A stretch of 64,000 nucleotides of DNA from Acanthaster planci (GCF_001949145.1 NW_019091448.1:944719-1008718); one strand, 5' to 3'; numbered from the stretch's first letter, positions 13,201 to 24,187 are shown. Notes: generated by a model from the sequence alone, not told the origin. Numbers and translations: made by a program.

Positions 13201-15244
13201 TGGTGCTACAGATGAGAGGCCGGGAGCTGGTGTCATGAGAGATACGGAATCCCCAAAAGTCGTGGTAGTAGATCTGAAATCCAGCACCTGTCCTGAGACT
13301 CTCGGTGACGTATCCAATGCCTATCCGCTTATTGGCACTGATGATTCAAATGGGCAGGAACTTCCGAAGAATGTCAGTTCCACAGATGTGAAGGAATACT
13401 CAAGCGGAATTATCAAGAAGGAAATCCACAGAATCATGTCTCCAGGAGTTCACACAGCAGGTGAGGAGCCCCGAAGACCAGACCCTTCACCCAAACACGA
13501 GCCCCATAGTGAAGCCACCGAAGGTCACACATTGCTGCAGCCGTCCGCCAGCCAGAAGAGTCTGTCCAGTGTCCTCTCCCAAGTCAGCATGGACAGCGCC
13601 AAATCTGTGTTCAGCGTGGAGATCGATTATGACAGAGCCAGCTCTCGGGCAGTGACAGAGGATCACGACATAACGGTGCAGACTGATGAAACACTAAGAG
13701 GTACACAGGAGCATGCAGAGTTGGAGTGTGACTTTCAGGAGAGTGATACACAAATATGTGCTCCCTATAATGTACTCGAGGATGCTGATTACGGTATACT
13801 GCAGATGGATGGAGGTTCCAGCAAGTATGACAATGATGAGATTGATGGGATCCAAGATTTTCAAGAACATGAGGAAGGTAGGGCTCAGGTAGGCAGTGTG
13901 CTTAGCTTGGACAGTGCAATCAACACAGAAGGGGATAATGAATCTACGGGAAGTTCAGAGAGCCTGAAGTGTACAGAGACTCTTGCCACTTCAGAGACGG
14001 AGAGTGGCAGAGGCCTGGTAAAATCTGTGTCTGTTGATAGTGGCACGGGGCTGTCTCAAGATAATCTTGCAAGCTTTGACGAGGCAAAACTTCAGGAGGC
14101 CCTGGTGAAGCGCATGGCATCCGAGCGGGGGATCAAGTCTGCCCGGGATATCCCCCAAGGTCTGGTCAAGCAGATGTCGGAGCGGCTATCCCCAGTGGAG
14201 GATGCCAGCGAGGAGTCCAGTTGCAGTGTTTCCAGTGAGGACAACCCCCAGTTCCGTGAGACCAAAGCCTTCTGGAAGCTGGCCCGGACAGGCCACATCT
14301 TCAACAAGAGCCTGTCGGACTCACAGGTCAACTCACCGGCCAGGAGAGCTGGCCCAGCCCCATCCCCCTGCGCACGGTCGTATCACTCACAGGTGCACAT
14401 CGCCCGAAGGGACGCATTCAGGCTGACAGCAAAACAGAAGGGCCATGCCCTCCTAAACTCGAGCACAGTCAGGTCCAACATTGACATGTTCAATTCAATG
14501 TGCCAGCAGATTTCACTCGAGCAAAATCTGCGATCAAAAACCAAACATCCAGGCAGCCAGGCAGCTGAAAATTCAGGATCCACAAGAGCACTAGCTGTGC
14601 CAACTGAAAGTGCAACCACTAAGCCTGCGTCTACAAGAGTCCAGCCAAAGACAAATCTTGTCAAGTCAGTCAGCATTGACAGTGGCATGTGCAGCCTTGG
14701 TAGTGATTTGGGTGTACCAGAAACACACACCTGCATGATGTCAGAATCCCATGACCACGATGATTCCCATGAGATGGCTGTGTGCCTCGATGCATCGATG
14801 GAGGCCCCAAGAGGCCCACAGGATACCACAGATGACGCGCACAAGCTGAAGCCAACTGACGGCAAGAATGGGACCAAGTATGAAAATGCGGAGGAGATGC
14901 CCGTTCATCACAACGGCGACCAGGACATAGACCAGATTCCGGAGCACCTAGCGCCGGTTCATGCCCTCCATAATGAGGCGCTTACCCCCTTGAAGCTAGC
15001 CTCGTCAACCATCATCCGCTCACCTGGAAAGAAGGCTGTCAAGATCAGACACCGCTCACCTCTGAAACAGTTACAGATCCCCAACACCAGGGACGTCACG
15101 CCATCGTTCCAGGAGAGCAGGTTACACAAGAGATACCCTTGCTCTCCTAAGAACCCCTTGCTCAGACAACAGGCGAGCGCGAGACAAGAGAGATCCCTCA
15201 TACCAAATCATGTAAGAGACGACATGGATGTGGTAGAGCTATGA
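4104..15244 (+). CDS. ARHGAP11A: Rho GTPase-activating protein 11A-like (ARHGAP11A / MP-GAP), 10 coding exons
   Basis: The protein stimulates GTP hydrolysis by RhoA. In vertebrates it acts at the cortex and in the nucleus during mitosis and cytokinesis. Exons: 4104-4235, 6762-6862, 7818-7914, 8778-9378, 9585-9695, 10162-10237, 10602-10747, 11700-11877, 12111-12237, 12947-15244. All junctions are GT/AG, phases agree, and the total is 3867 nt (1288 aa; human is about 1020 aa). The RhoGAP domain spans roughly residues 60-262, with arginine finger R98 in EGLFRKPG, FFRELPEPL at 135-143 and NLALVMTPNL at 206-215. ARHGAP11A-specific matches outside the domain are the N-terminal TFGIKV, the SVGWRLAN motif at the start of the last exon and LVKSVS motifs near the end. 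The start is the ATG at 4104; a GTG nine bases upstream in the same frame is not needed. The large last exon is serine-rich and probably disordered, with SP/TP sites. Confidence 0.93.
5299..5467. repeat. Inverted repeat with about 45-bp arms (MITE-like hairpin)
   Basis: The left arm at 5299-5346 and the right arm at 5424-5467 are near-perfect reverse complements. Both contain AGGGCTGTAGTGGCTC and TTTTACAATCTGTCT. The loop is about 78 bp and holds a third partial copy (AGGGCTGTGGTGGCGACAG) near 5401. Intron position and symmetry fit a small non-autonomous DNA transposon. No family was recognised. Confidence 0.8.
5555..5703 (+). mobile_element. Dispersed MITE-like element, copy 1 (partner 51197-51352)
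   Basis: The ends are roughly inverted (AGAACCCTCC at the left, GGAGGGTTTA at the right). Inside, CAGTCAAAAATTCC and AATTTGACTGATTTTGACTG are shared with the copy at 51197-51352 in the same orientation. It is too short to code for anything. Confidence 0.65.
6863..7817. other. ARHGAP11A intron 2
   Basis: About 950 bp of AT-rich DNA with ACATGTAC words and a T-run near 7157. No other feature seen. Confidence 0.6.
7818..9378 (+). CDS. ARHGAP11A: ARHGAP11A exons 3-4: RhoGAP catalytic core
   Basis: Exon 3 (7818-7914) codes FLVDCVQFLQ...EGLFRKPGSRSR and carries the arginine finger. Exon 4 (8778-9378) begins LMIENNSP and holds DVAGLFKLFFRELPEPL and the conserved NRMDAANLALVMTPNL helix. Both are needed for GAP activity, and all hallmark residues are present. 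Exon 4 is clearly more GC-rich than the flanking introns. Confidence 0.92.
7915..8777. other. ARHGAP11A intron 3
   Basis: About 860 bp. The part at 8610-8720 is repetitive (GGTATTGTGGTATTC, CGGTATTGTTCGGTATTG). No exon signal seen. Confidence 0.6.
11214..11513 (+). mobile_element. hAT-like non-autonomous transposon with 6-bp target duplication
   Basis: The element at 11220-11507 starts CAGGGTTCCTGCGGGCTGGAG and ends in the reverse complement of CGGGGTTCCTGCACCTGGAG. It is flanked on both sides by an exact TAAGAA (11214-11219 and 11508-11513). Inside, GTCATGGAAA recurs. The CAGGG ends suggest hAT, and the 6-bp duplication would fit a hAT subgroup. It sits in ARHGAP11A intron 7. Confidence 0.8.
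12762..12895 (+). mobile_element. Palindromic MITE, copy 1 (partner 37757-37919)
   Basis: Long imperfect terminal inverted repeats start near GTGTGCCTCCAGGAGTTGGCAA and end near TTGCAAACTCTTGGAGGTGCG. The centre holds ATTTTGCGCATTGTGATTGG. The same family lies at 37757-37919. It sits in ARHGAP11A intron 9, just before the last exon. Confidence 0.78.
12947..15244 (+). CDS. ARHGAP11A: ARHGAP11A last coding exon (765 residues, disordered tail)
   Basis: The acceptor is TTGATTCAG|CCAACT. The exon opens PTPIHLNDMPDKSVGWRLAN and ends DDMDVVEL with a TGA stop. It codes for 59% of the protein. Two copies of LVKSVS(V/I)DSG start at about 14017 and 14659, and related VLSLDSA and VFSVEID motifs occur nearby. 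SP and TP pairs are common (SPATLFSP, RSPLKQ, YPCSPKNP), suggesting mitotic kinase sites; this is inference. Confidence 0.92.
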   Translation, partial: PTPIHLNDMPDKSVGWRLANPPMQEDSAMLDSLALGTSPQLRGTPLTRRRQRRQKMPSSPATLFSPCTAASCPVPDQRDRDQGSAGATDERPGAGVMRDTESPKVVVVDLKSSTCPETLGDVSNAYPLIGTDDSNGQELPKNVSSTDVKEYSSGIIKKEIHRIMSPGVHTAGEEPRRPDPSPKHEPHSEATEGHTLLQPSASQKSLSSVLSQVSMDSAKSVFSVEIDYDRASSRAVTEDHDITVQTDETLRGTQEHAELECDFQESDTQICAPYNVLEDADYGILQMDGGSSKYDNDEIDGIQDFQEHEEGRAQVGSVLSLDSAINTEGDNESTGSSESLKCTETLATSETESGRGLVKSVSVDSGTGLSQDNLASFDEAKLQEALVKRMASERGIKSARDIPQGLVKQMSERLSPVEDASEESSCSVSSEDNPQFRETKAFWKLARTGHIFNKSLSDSQVNSPARRAGPAPSPCARSYHSQVHIARRDAFRLTAKQKGHALLNSSTVRSNIDMFNSMCQQISLEQNLRSKTKHPGSQAAENSGSTRALAVPTESATTKPASTRVQPKTNLVKSVSIDSGMCSLGSDLGVPETHTCMMSESHDHDDSHEMAVCLDASMEAPRGPQDTTDDAHKLKPTDGKNGTKYENAEEMPVHHNGDQDIDQIPEHLAPVHALHNEALTPLKLASSTIIRSPGKKAVKIRHRSPLKQLQIPNTRDVTPSFQESRLHKRYPCSPKNPLLRQQASARQERSLIPNHVRDDMDVVEL

Positions 15245-15900
15245 GACAATGAAGGGCATAGATGTACACCATCTCATTGTGATTGAACTGCTAATCTTGA
15301 ACAACACAGAATGCAAAGACTTTGCAAGTAAATCTGACGGACAATATTCTCTACTCTGTAGCTCCAAATGTCTGGAACACAGATCCAAGTTGATGGCTCT
15401 TTTAGCCACAACACTCTTATAACCACTATGCCTGTGACCCTGTAAGCATGGGATTCTCATTATGCAATAGTGTGCTTCCAGGCAAGCCAATGTTCCTTGC
15501 AAAGCAATGGCAGTAAGCACAGCCTTACGTGCAGTCATTCAAATGTCCAACCCCTCACACTCTGAAATCAGTAAGGGGATGAAGCCTGTCCAATACACTA
15601 CTCAAGCACAGGCTGCACACTGCGCGGAGTCCATTGTTTGACCATGCTCTTTTTGTTTAGCAGAAAAGGATAGCTGTTCAATTGTCTGAAGATTCTGTGG
15701 AGCATCTCTGGGTATTTAACGAAGCTTAACGGTGCAAGGCTTGTTGCGTGATGGAGGAATTTAGACATGCACGCACACTGTCAGACAGGTGTACCATATT
15801 AAACATAATGCTAGCCATAGATTTGAAAGTGAGACAATAATCAAATACGTCATTAAAATGTTTAAATGGGTGCTTAAATAAAGGAAATGTACATTTAGGA
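15245..15900 (+). other. ARHGAP11A 3' UTR with candidate poly(A) signal
   Basis: Non-coding sequence after the TGA at 15242-15244. An AATAAA at 15877-15882 is the first well-placed candidate poly(A) signal, which would give a 3' UTR of about 650 nt. Transcript ends were not tested. Confidence 0.5.
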
Positions 15901-17850
15901 TTTATTTTTACATGCAGTACCGTACATGTACACGCATGTTCCGTTTGGCATGTAGGATTTGCAAAGGAAACTAAAATTGATAATTTTTTGTGTGATATTG
16001 ATAGATTTTGGACTTTGCATTATTTAACCAGTTATACTAAAATCTTATTACGATAGAGTGAACTAAAATAATCCGAGTGACTGTACCACACATGACATAG
16101 GGAACAAGCCATACAGGGTAGACCTCCACTTTGGTATGAGAGGGTCGAGTCAAATATTTATAGTGTTCTGTGACACCAAAAGTACACTTACAATAATGAT
16201 TGGTATAAAGACATGTACTTGTCACAAGATGCAGGATATGGAATACATGCATTAAGCCAATTAGCTCTTTGTATAACTTGAATGCATGGTACATGTACAT
16301 GTAACATATGGCTTGTTTAACTGAACATGTTATGTTCTTCAGAGAGGTTTTGTTCCTTAAGCTATATGTGCATTTGATTTGAGGCCAAGCTTTTGCATGT
16401 ACAGGTATACATGTAGTTGCTGCCCATCATCAGTACATTGCTCAGATGTGGTCCTGAAGAACACACTATAGCGCCAGTCAATCAACTCGTGGTCTCTAGA
16501 ATTCACACTGAGTGCCACGTTCAATTCTTGCGGTCGGACATCCGCCAAATTCCATACAATCGTTGAGTAGCACGAAGGGTAAATTTGCCCCTTTGCCGCA
16601 TGTTAAATGTTCGTAGTGACGTCATGCCGACAGTGAGAATATGAAAACATCCTCAGAATATCAGGTGCACTTGTATGATCTGGCAACTTGTTGCTTGTTG
16701 GAAAGGGTTAGGCTTACTTTGCACTGTCCTGCCTTGGTTGGGAGGCTCCCCTTCACAGTGATTGATAATGAGCACCGATGTGAACATACAGTATGCATTT
16801 GTAGGATTTAACTTGTACTCTTTAAATGTTTTCCACATTCATGCATGGTATACTGTACCCGTTACTTCCTTCTACTCAATGGTGTTTTTGATTCACAGGA
16901 GTATTTAACATAGTTGCATATTTTCCCTTGGAGTATACAGTATAACGTTTTGAGTCATTGTGATTTTTTTTATGATTGTGTTCTTTAATGGTGTGGTTGT
17001 GTTAACTTGTGTGCCTGTGGAAGACAAATGTACATGCACATAACTTTCTTTTCAGCGATTCGTTTAATACCAAAATAACACAGCATCTGAACAGATTGAG
17101 TCACTATGTACTTTAGGGCTTATGTCTCAAGTTGAATCATGCCCTGGGCAATGGCAATACCAACCAAAAGCCTGTATGGTTCACACATATTTACATGCAT
17201 TTTCAATGCACACACATATACTGAGAGAGCTTGAAATACGGGAAGCAAGTCAATGAGCTGTGCTTACATGTAAATGGAAATAGCTCGTTACAAAACTTCT
17301 GAGGGTATTTGCCAGTTAACCAATGTGGAGCATGTGAAAACTGGAAGTCTCACACATTTAATTGAGGGGAGGGGGAAGGTACAGAATCTTTCCGTCTTCT
17401 TTCACCTCCTGATATTCTTTTCATTGTACCCACTATCATTGTATACTCTACAATAATGAATGCATAAAAAGAATTATATGATCATAAAGTAACACATTTT
17501 GTTAGGATAACGACTGACAAATACAAGATTGGTTGTAAGTGTAGTATGGTTATAGTTTATTATTCAATAATCTCAAAGCCAGTGTGGAACTTTAAATATA
17601 CATGTATATTAGATTATAATTGTTTAATAAAATGGGGGTCTATTCCTATCAACTTAACAATACATGTAATGGCTACCACATTTTGTGTAGCATCGCGGAC
17701 GATTCCTTTGAAAAGTCAGTCTGATTAAATGTACCTCCAGACATTTCTTAATCCATGTGGACTTTTGCAGTCAAATGAAATCTAGTTTGGGCATAGATGA
17801 AGTTTGGAGTGAGGTACGTCATTATTCGACAAGATTTTGCAAGTCAAAAA
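15901..17850. other. Convergent intergenic region ARHGAP11A / AP2S1
   Basis: About 2 kb between the candidate poly(A) sites of two convergent genes. AT-rich, with scattered ACATGTAC words and no convincing ORF or RNA gene. Confidence 0.5.
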
Positions 17851-17854
17851 AAAA

Positions 17855-19379
17855 ATATTTTATTACAAAGTAAACCAAGTGGAGCACAGTCTTATAATGC
17901 TTTGAAAATTATAACTGTTGGGAAAGAAAAACTGGGGGAAACGATCGATGTGAAGATTTGCACCTTGCTAAAATAAAATTCAGTGCAAATTTCCAATCAA
18001 AACCCCTCCAAAGTTCACAACATTTGGATTCAAGTTTAGAGGTCATCGCCAACAACCAATATCTAGAGTTTTAAAAATGGGAAACCCTACATAGTACAGC
18101 TACATACATGTAGACACAACGGTTTATAGTTTTTAGCATTTATGTAACACAAGGTTTGACAACACATGCACTTAAAGTTTTACACTTTCCTGTTGTTTTC
18201 AACTACCATTTTCCCATCTGATATCCACTTAAAAAAAAGTTGACTTCCCTGTGGCGTTCACCTGACAGTCTTTCCCAGCCTACCCAAATCCAACACACTG
18301 CTATAGAGTATCAAAGTGAAAATGTCCCACACACAGTTATGTGTGTAAAAGGCATTACGGAGAGAACCAGCGCGTGAACCAACACGCGCGCATTCTCCAT
18401 TCGTTTGCACTGCACTTTCTGGTTCACAGTGACGCCACACTTCGGTGCTTTATATCGGTTATAATTTTGCTCATTCTTGGTAACTCTACAAAACAGGGAC
18501 ATCAAGCCCTATATGAGAAGAACAGTGCCCTGACTGTAAAGGACTGGCTTCATCAACATGTGGTTTGTTGATTGTGGGACCGAGATCTGCACTTGATGAA
18601 TCTGGGGGAGTACCGTATGTTGGGCAAAGTCTAGCGTACAGTCTGAGTAGACTGCTAAAATCTCACTATCACTTCAACACAGGGATGACACCGACATCCG
18701 TGATGTTGTGACCAGGCTGCATGGGACTTCAGTATACGTGTACACGTAAGCACTAGGCACTGCCTAAAATATGACTGATTGCGACCACAGTCAATTTCTT
18801 TACATGTACATGTATACCATTCAAAGCAGCTCTGTCAAGTTAACAGGCAAGAGTTTCCTTGAATTAGGCAGCAATTCTGAAGTACAACACGATTGTGAGA
18901 CCACCTTCATTTACAATGTAATGTTTGGTCAAAGACTTGGGCACAACCAAACTGTGCCTACTTTTCAGCACAACTGCAATTAAAAATATAGTAAACAGGC
19001 CTCACCTTGACAGAATTTCAAACTCTGAGCAAAGTCGGCGATAAAATCCCCAGCACCTCGGTAATTGACAGGTACAAGTACATGTATGTACAGGTATTCA
19101 GAATGTGGACATGATCAGGTACATACATCCATGTGCACTTGCACATGACAAACAATTTGGGGTGTATTTATATGTAATAGAGAAGCGCAGATGCTCACAC
19201 GTACATCTGACAGCTCACCTACTATAGAGTCCTGCCCAAGTGAACCAATTTGCTTTCTTGTCAAAAGGAATTCAGTGGTTCAGAACGTTCTACACTTTTC
19301 TCACATTATGTACACTTTAAAGACTCTCTTTACTCGCCCCCACCCCAAAATATCTGTATAGGTGTTCGAGACAGCCTCC
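17855..19379 (-). other. Probable AP2S1 3' UTR
   Basis: No coding signal. On the minus strand an AATAAA lies at 17859-17864, which would give a 3' UTR of about 1.5 kb. Closer signals were not obvious. Inferred. Confidence 0.4.
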
Positions 19380-19541
19380 TCAGTCTAGCTGTGCCAGGTT
19401 GGTTAACTGCTTCAGGACCTTTGTTTGGCTTGTTTCCCTGATCTCCCCAGCTAGGAACATCTCGTCCACCACTGAATAAACCTTGTAGAAGTTGAAGACC
19501 AGGTCCAGCTCACAGACATTGTGGAAATATTCGTTAAGTAC
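19380..19541 (-). CDS. AP2S1: AP2S1 coding exon 4 with stop
   Basis: 53 codons plus stop, [16 protein letters not shown] to LTNLAQLD. The acceptor is TCCTCAG. The upstream open frame in the same ORF is intronic. Confidence 0.96.
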   Translation of the reverse strand, partial: VLNEYFHNVCELDLVFNFYKVYSVVDEMFLAGEIRETSQTKVLKQLTNLAQLD

Positions 19542-22500
19542 CTGAGGACGTTTCAAACAGAGCACAGACAAAATCACTGCAGAAACATACAGCTTTATAA
19601 TCCTCCAAAAAGAGAGAGGTCAGAGCTGCCATCTGGTGACCTGGGCCTATATAAGAGGCCCTGAGAACCACAGAATTCAATTAAAATGGGCAACCTTTGA
19701 AGGGTGAGCACAGTAATTGTGTACCAGCACAGTAAGTGCCAAATCCTATAGGAATGTGTGTGCAGCAACACCGATATTCCTTGTGAAGCTGTGGAAGGGG
19801 TACAGTAAACAGCACCATGAAATTTGGGCCTGATCTACTCCCACAAATGAGAGCATTGCTGGCAAAATTACCCCTTGATTTTTAATACTGAATAGAGCAG
19901 ACTTCATGTAGGTGCCTTTATGCTCATTTTCAGGTTTAAATGTGTTCACAATCTTGCAGAAGTTTGACACTTCTGACGAGAGTAATTTAAGAGAACTAGG
20001 AAGGGATAAGTTTAGGGTAGCAGGCTAAAGGAACACCAAGCCAGGGGACGACCCACTGTCTAGCCAACGCTAATGAGGTAAGATCCATGCCAACTGACCT
20101 ATCACAGTTTGCGAGTTCGCTACGACCCCCCCGACAACCCAATCAAATTTTATAGACTTTTTGAGTTTTGTTTTTTAAATTTTGAGTTTTGTTAAGATTG
20201 TTTGCGTCCCCGTCCATTTTGTAAATCAATGTTATTTGGATATTCCACAAGCTGAATCAATGCAATTCTACTGCGATAGGTCAATTGGCAGGGAAGTAGA
20301 ACAACCAATTAACCCTAACACTCGTCAGTCCTCCAACAGGGGAAGGATTGAGGAGTGTAAGGGTTAAAGACAGTAAACACTGGCAATGCTACGTCTAGCA
20401 AAAGCCATTGTAAGAGGAACTGCTTGCTGTGGTGGGGCAAAGTCAAGTACATCAAAGATAACTACAAATTGGTTTGTTTGCTTTTTTTTCAAATCGATCA
20501 GTAAGTCATTCTTGGCAACTGCGTGGTTTTTACATGTACTCACCTCAACAAAATTATGTATTGCTTCCAAGTAGGATAAATTGTTGTCGCCAACGTCCAC
20601 GCATATGCAGAAGTAAAGGCCCGCATACCTTCTGTAAACTATCTTGAAATTACGGAACTGTGGAATATAACATACGACCAAAACATTTAAAGGGGATGGG
20701 CCAAGTAAGGTTAAATTAACGTTGTATGATAGTTTTCAACAGTCTTATGTATAATAAGTTGAATTAACCCCTCTTTTATGTCATTAAATCAGCAAAATTG
20801 GTGTTTTCAGTGTGCTTTTTCAGTCTCTCCCTAAGCTCCTCACAAAAACTTATCGAAATTGGTCAATGAGGGCAGCAGACAAATCTTGGCAAAAATGTGA
20901 CCTCATTGGATGGACTCGACTTTCCAGACAAGAATGCATAGTTCCGCCAAGAAAGTTCATCGGTCCCCGCAAGAATGATATTCTCTGCTCTGGCATGTAG
21001 TTGGGTACGTAACTCGTACGTGTCAAGTCAACCACATTTGGTCTTGTTTTCTATGCCCTCCTCTTAACACGGGGTTCATTTGTTTTGCATATCCCCGTAC
21101 ACGTGTAATAATTTCTATCGTGAATTGTGAATTTCGAAAGAATGCCGATAAACTCTGTTGTCGGTGGCGGTTGTTGCAATCAAAGTAATTCCCCAGAGAG
21201 CAGTTTTTGTAAATTCCCAGACGACTTTTCACACCAGCGTTTGCGGGTTAGATTTGTGGATAACACACAATCAGATTTTTGTGAGGACTCAAAATTTGAA
21301 AATACATGTGCATGTTTATGTACATATACCAGTACTGACATGTACATGCACACCCATACATGTGCTACACGTACGATGTCAAATGGGACTATATTGCATT
21401 GGCGCATTGGACTATTTTCCGGTGCAATTACTATCCGGAATTATCGTTGCTCGAGTCTGACATGATGGCTAACGCTAACGCTACTACATTATGTACATGT
21501 CGACGCGTCGTTCCGTAACATTAAACAGTCGCCGGATAAAGGACTCCGTCCTATGACGTCACGACTGGGAATTTCTTCAGACAACTTTCTGTACCCGACA
21601 GCTGTTGTTTAGCTTTTGCTCTGAGAAGGGACTGAAATACGGTCGTCTGCACATTTTGAAATTATGCAGATGCGTTTTCTTGTTATATATGTATGTTTGT
21701 TTTGTGTGTTGATGCATGTTTTTCAAGAAATATTCCCAGCACGGCCCATCCCCTTCAACTCAACTGTGCTAGGACAAATTCTGATGTATTTTGTTATGAC
21801 TCATTCTGAGGTACTGTAGCACTCTTTGAAAGCAGTTCTTTCAAAGCTAACACTTTCTCACTAGTCACAGTACAGAGTAATGTTCACCTGTTCAGATGTC
21901 ATCCCCACACCTCACTCTTGTACTAAGTTCACCATAGATAATAACAAAAGCTTCAAATCAGACTCGGGTAATGTCCGTCAGTGTTTCAAGTGTCCTTGAT
22001 AGCCAGTTGCACCTGTAGTTTGAACATTTACAACTGACACAAAGGTACTGCTTTTCACATTCAAGAAATATATCCTTAAAAGGTTTTTTTTAAGCATTGC
22101 TGTAATAAAGCAACATGAGCAACATTGGTTTTTTATTCTGCAGAATGAAGACAAATGGCACAGGCATCCCCCTTACAGCTTCCAGACAAGAACACATGTT
22201 CACATACAGTGTACATGTACATGTATGTATGTAGTGATGCAGATGTAACCAACGTATAAACTCAAATGTGTATCATCTGGAGGTTCAAATGTAGATGATA
22301 CTTACTTCTACAAAATTTGTGTGCTTGGCGTCTCTGACTGTGACCAAGGCATGCACCTCCTCAATCAGCTTCTGTTTCTCGTCGTCATCAAATGACATGT
22401 ACCACTTGGCCAGCCGCGTCTTGCCGGCACGGTTCTGGATCAGGATGAAGCGAATCTGCACCAAGAGATGACACTGCTTTATTACTTTTGGCCGGTCCTA

Positions 22501-24187
22501 AAACTAGACTTGACTGAGTTCAAGCTGATTCAGAGTTGCCCTTTGTCAAAACAGGTTGTCAAAATGTTACCCTCAACGTCTGCGAACAGTTTTGCAGGGA
22601 AGTTTCCCTGATTGACACATTTGAATGTAACTTTCAAGGACCTTCATAACCGTTATAATACATTAGAGTTTGATAGTGTATATTTAGCTGGGGCTGGCAA
22701 AAATTGTCTGAACTATATTTTGCCAATGTAGCCAGCTGATTCATGGCTCTGGAATATGTTGACCACCATTGAAAAGTGAACTTCATAATGAACAGAATAC
22801 GCTATTTTATCACACGGAGTGATCATTAGATTTCATAAAATACACTTATGTCTAAATGCTGTAATAAAAATGATTCCAATAAAACACAAAATCTAAGAAA
22901 CAACTTTTCTATTTATTCCCAAACTAACTCCAGAAGAAAGCATTCAAGAAGGACAATAACTGCACATGAACATTTAGGCACGCAGCCTAACACAAGCGAC
23001 TGCACAAGCATTAAATTTGATGCTGTCGTGTGATCAGACCAAGCACCAATGAATATTCAACTTCCTATACTTCCGTACACAAAGTTTTAAGGATGCAGAT
23101 TACCAGCGAAAAGTTGTGGCAGCAATCATAGGGTATAAAGGGGTCTTATGGTTGTGAAACAGATGGTGCATAGCAACACGGAGGTAGGAAAACATGGTAG
23201 CAAGCTCTCCCTGCACTGTGTTATGTCTGGTTATCATGGGTATGGACTACTTCGAGAACTCAAAGTCATTACTCAGTACAAGGAGTACTGTGAGTTCTCG
23301 AAGTAGGTATGGACACAGTACATACATGTACAAGGCATGCCAGAAAGCAGTAATTGGCCAGGTGTCATAACCTGGGCGGTTCGAACTCCTTAGTGTCCTT
23401 ACTCCATGATGATGTTACGCCCCAACTATAGCATCAGTCCCAACTATAGTTGGGCCCATCCCAACTAGAGTGCTACAGTTGGGCCGGCCCAACTACAGCA
23501 GCGAGGTCCTGTGTGCATGATGTGCCCAGCATGTGCCAAAGTCATATTGTTTAGAAATGTCATGTCACTGGTCATAGGGCAAGATGAACAGATGAAGTGC
23601 CACATTTTAGATGAATTGTGTCAAGTATGAGACACATTGACTTGGATAATGTTGAGACATTTTCCACAGACATTGGTCAACAATAGTTGGGCCAGCCCAA
23701 CTGCAGCACTACAGTTGGGACTTATGCTATAGTTGGGGCGTAACAATGACACCATACTACTCCACGGACACTAAGATCATGTTTTTTGCTTGCCTGGCCT
23801 GCTCCCCTCCCAGCCACAGACATGACAGCCTAGGCTCAGTCTACCAATACAATGGCATGCATTTTGTGCATATGTCATGCAGCCCAGGCGGACTCCCTGA
23901 CCGTACTACGTCAGTCGTAATGAAACGAAAACAACGTCCAACCTAGGCTAAGTAATAATTTTTTTTTCATGTAGGCCTATGTACATGTACATGATGTACG
24001 AGTTAACACCGTCACCGTGACTGCATTTTTTTCTGCAGTGCACAGTTGACTAGTTTTCTCATATAAATTGTCGAACATCATCTGAAAGAAAAAAAAGTAT
24101 TATCCACTATAACCTTCTAAATCACTTTAACAAAAATATTCCGCAAACAGTACAACAAAGTTAACATTTTGAGGGTTATTTTACCAT
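19380..24187 (-). CDS. AP2S1: AP-2 complex subunit sigma (AP2S1), 4 coding exons
   Basis: Sigma-2 small chain of the AP-2 adaptor. With alpha, beta and mu chains it links cargo, PIP2 and clathrin at the plasma membrane, and alpha/sigma-2 binds acidic dileucine signals. Exons on the minus strand: 24185-24187 (ATG only), 22306-22455, 20544-20657, 19380-19541. The sum is 429 nt, 142 residues, exactly the vertebrate length. The protein reads [21 protein letters not shown], then [61 protein letters not shown] and [18 protein letters not shown], so it is nearly identical to known AP2S1 across the whole longin fold. Arg15, the residue changed in human familial hypocalciuric hypercalcaemia type 3, is present. 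The C-terminal few residues (NLAQLD) differ. All introns are phase 0. Confidence 0.97.
20309..20367. repeat. Short TTAA-flanked hairpin in AP2S1 intron 3
   Basis: TTAACCCTAACACTC at the left is mirrored by GAGTGTAAGGGTTAA at the right over 59 bp. It resembles paired piggyBac-type ends without an interior, but it may be only a hairpin. Confidence 0.45.
20544..20657 (-). CDS. AP2S1: AP2S1 coding exon 3
   Basis: 38 codons, [16 protein letters not shown] to EAIHNFVE. Acceptor CCACAG, donor GTGAGT. Open sequence beyond both ends is intron read-through. Confidence 0.96.
22306..22455 (-). CDS. AP2S1: AP2S1 coding exon 2
   Basis: Exactly 50 codons, from [14 protein letters not shown] to DAKHTNFVE, with TGCAG acceptor and GTAAGT donor. 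It holds Arg15 and the first beta-strand/helix units of the longin fold. Confidence 0.96.
23247..23306. repeat. Perfect 16-bp stem hairpin in AP2S1 intron 1
   Basis: CTACTTCGAGAACTCA at 23247-23262 is perfectly reverse-complemented at 23291-23306, with a 28-bp loop. Confidence 0.8.
23414..23744. mobile_element. MITE with GTTACGCCCCAACTATAGCAT ends
   Basis: The first 21 bases, GTTACGCCCCAACTATAGCA plus T, are repeated as a reverse complement at the right end, ending GGGGCGTAAC at 23744. Inner parts are stacked short palindromes such as CCCAACTATAGTTGGG and GTTGGGCC-GGCCCAAC. Length 331 bp, no coding capacity, in AP2S1 intron 1. The family is not recognised and the target duplication is unclear. 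Confidence 0.8.
24185..24187 (-). CDS. AP2S1: AP2S1 coding exon 1: initiator ATG alone
   Basis: On the minus strand the ATG is followed at once by a GTAAAA donor (24184 downwards). Exon 2 starts after TGCAG at 22455 with ATTCGC (Ile-Arg). No other in-frame ATG lies at the 5' edge of exon 2, so the start codon must come from this exon. Confidence 0.85.

Larger units (their letters stand above)
22456..24184. other. AP2S1 intron 1
   Basis: 1.7 kb between the ATG-only exon and exon 2. It contains the hairpin at 23247-23306 and the MITE at 23414-23744. The rest is AT-rich with no other recognised feature. Confidence 0.8.
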
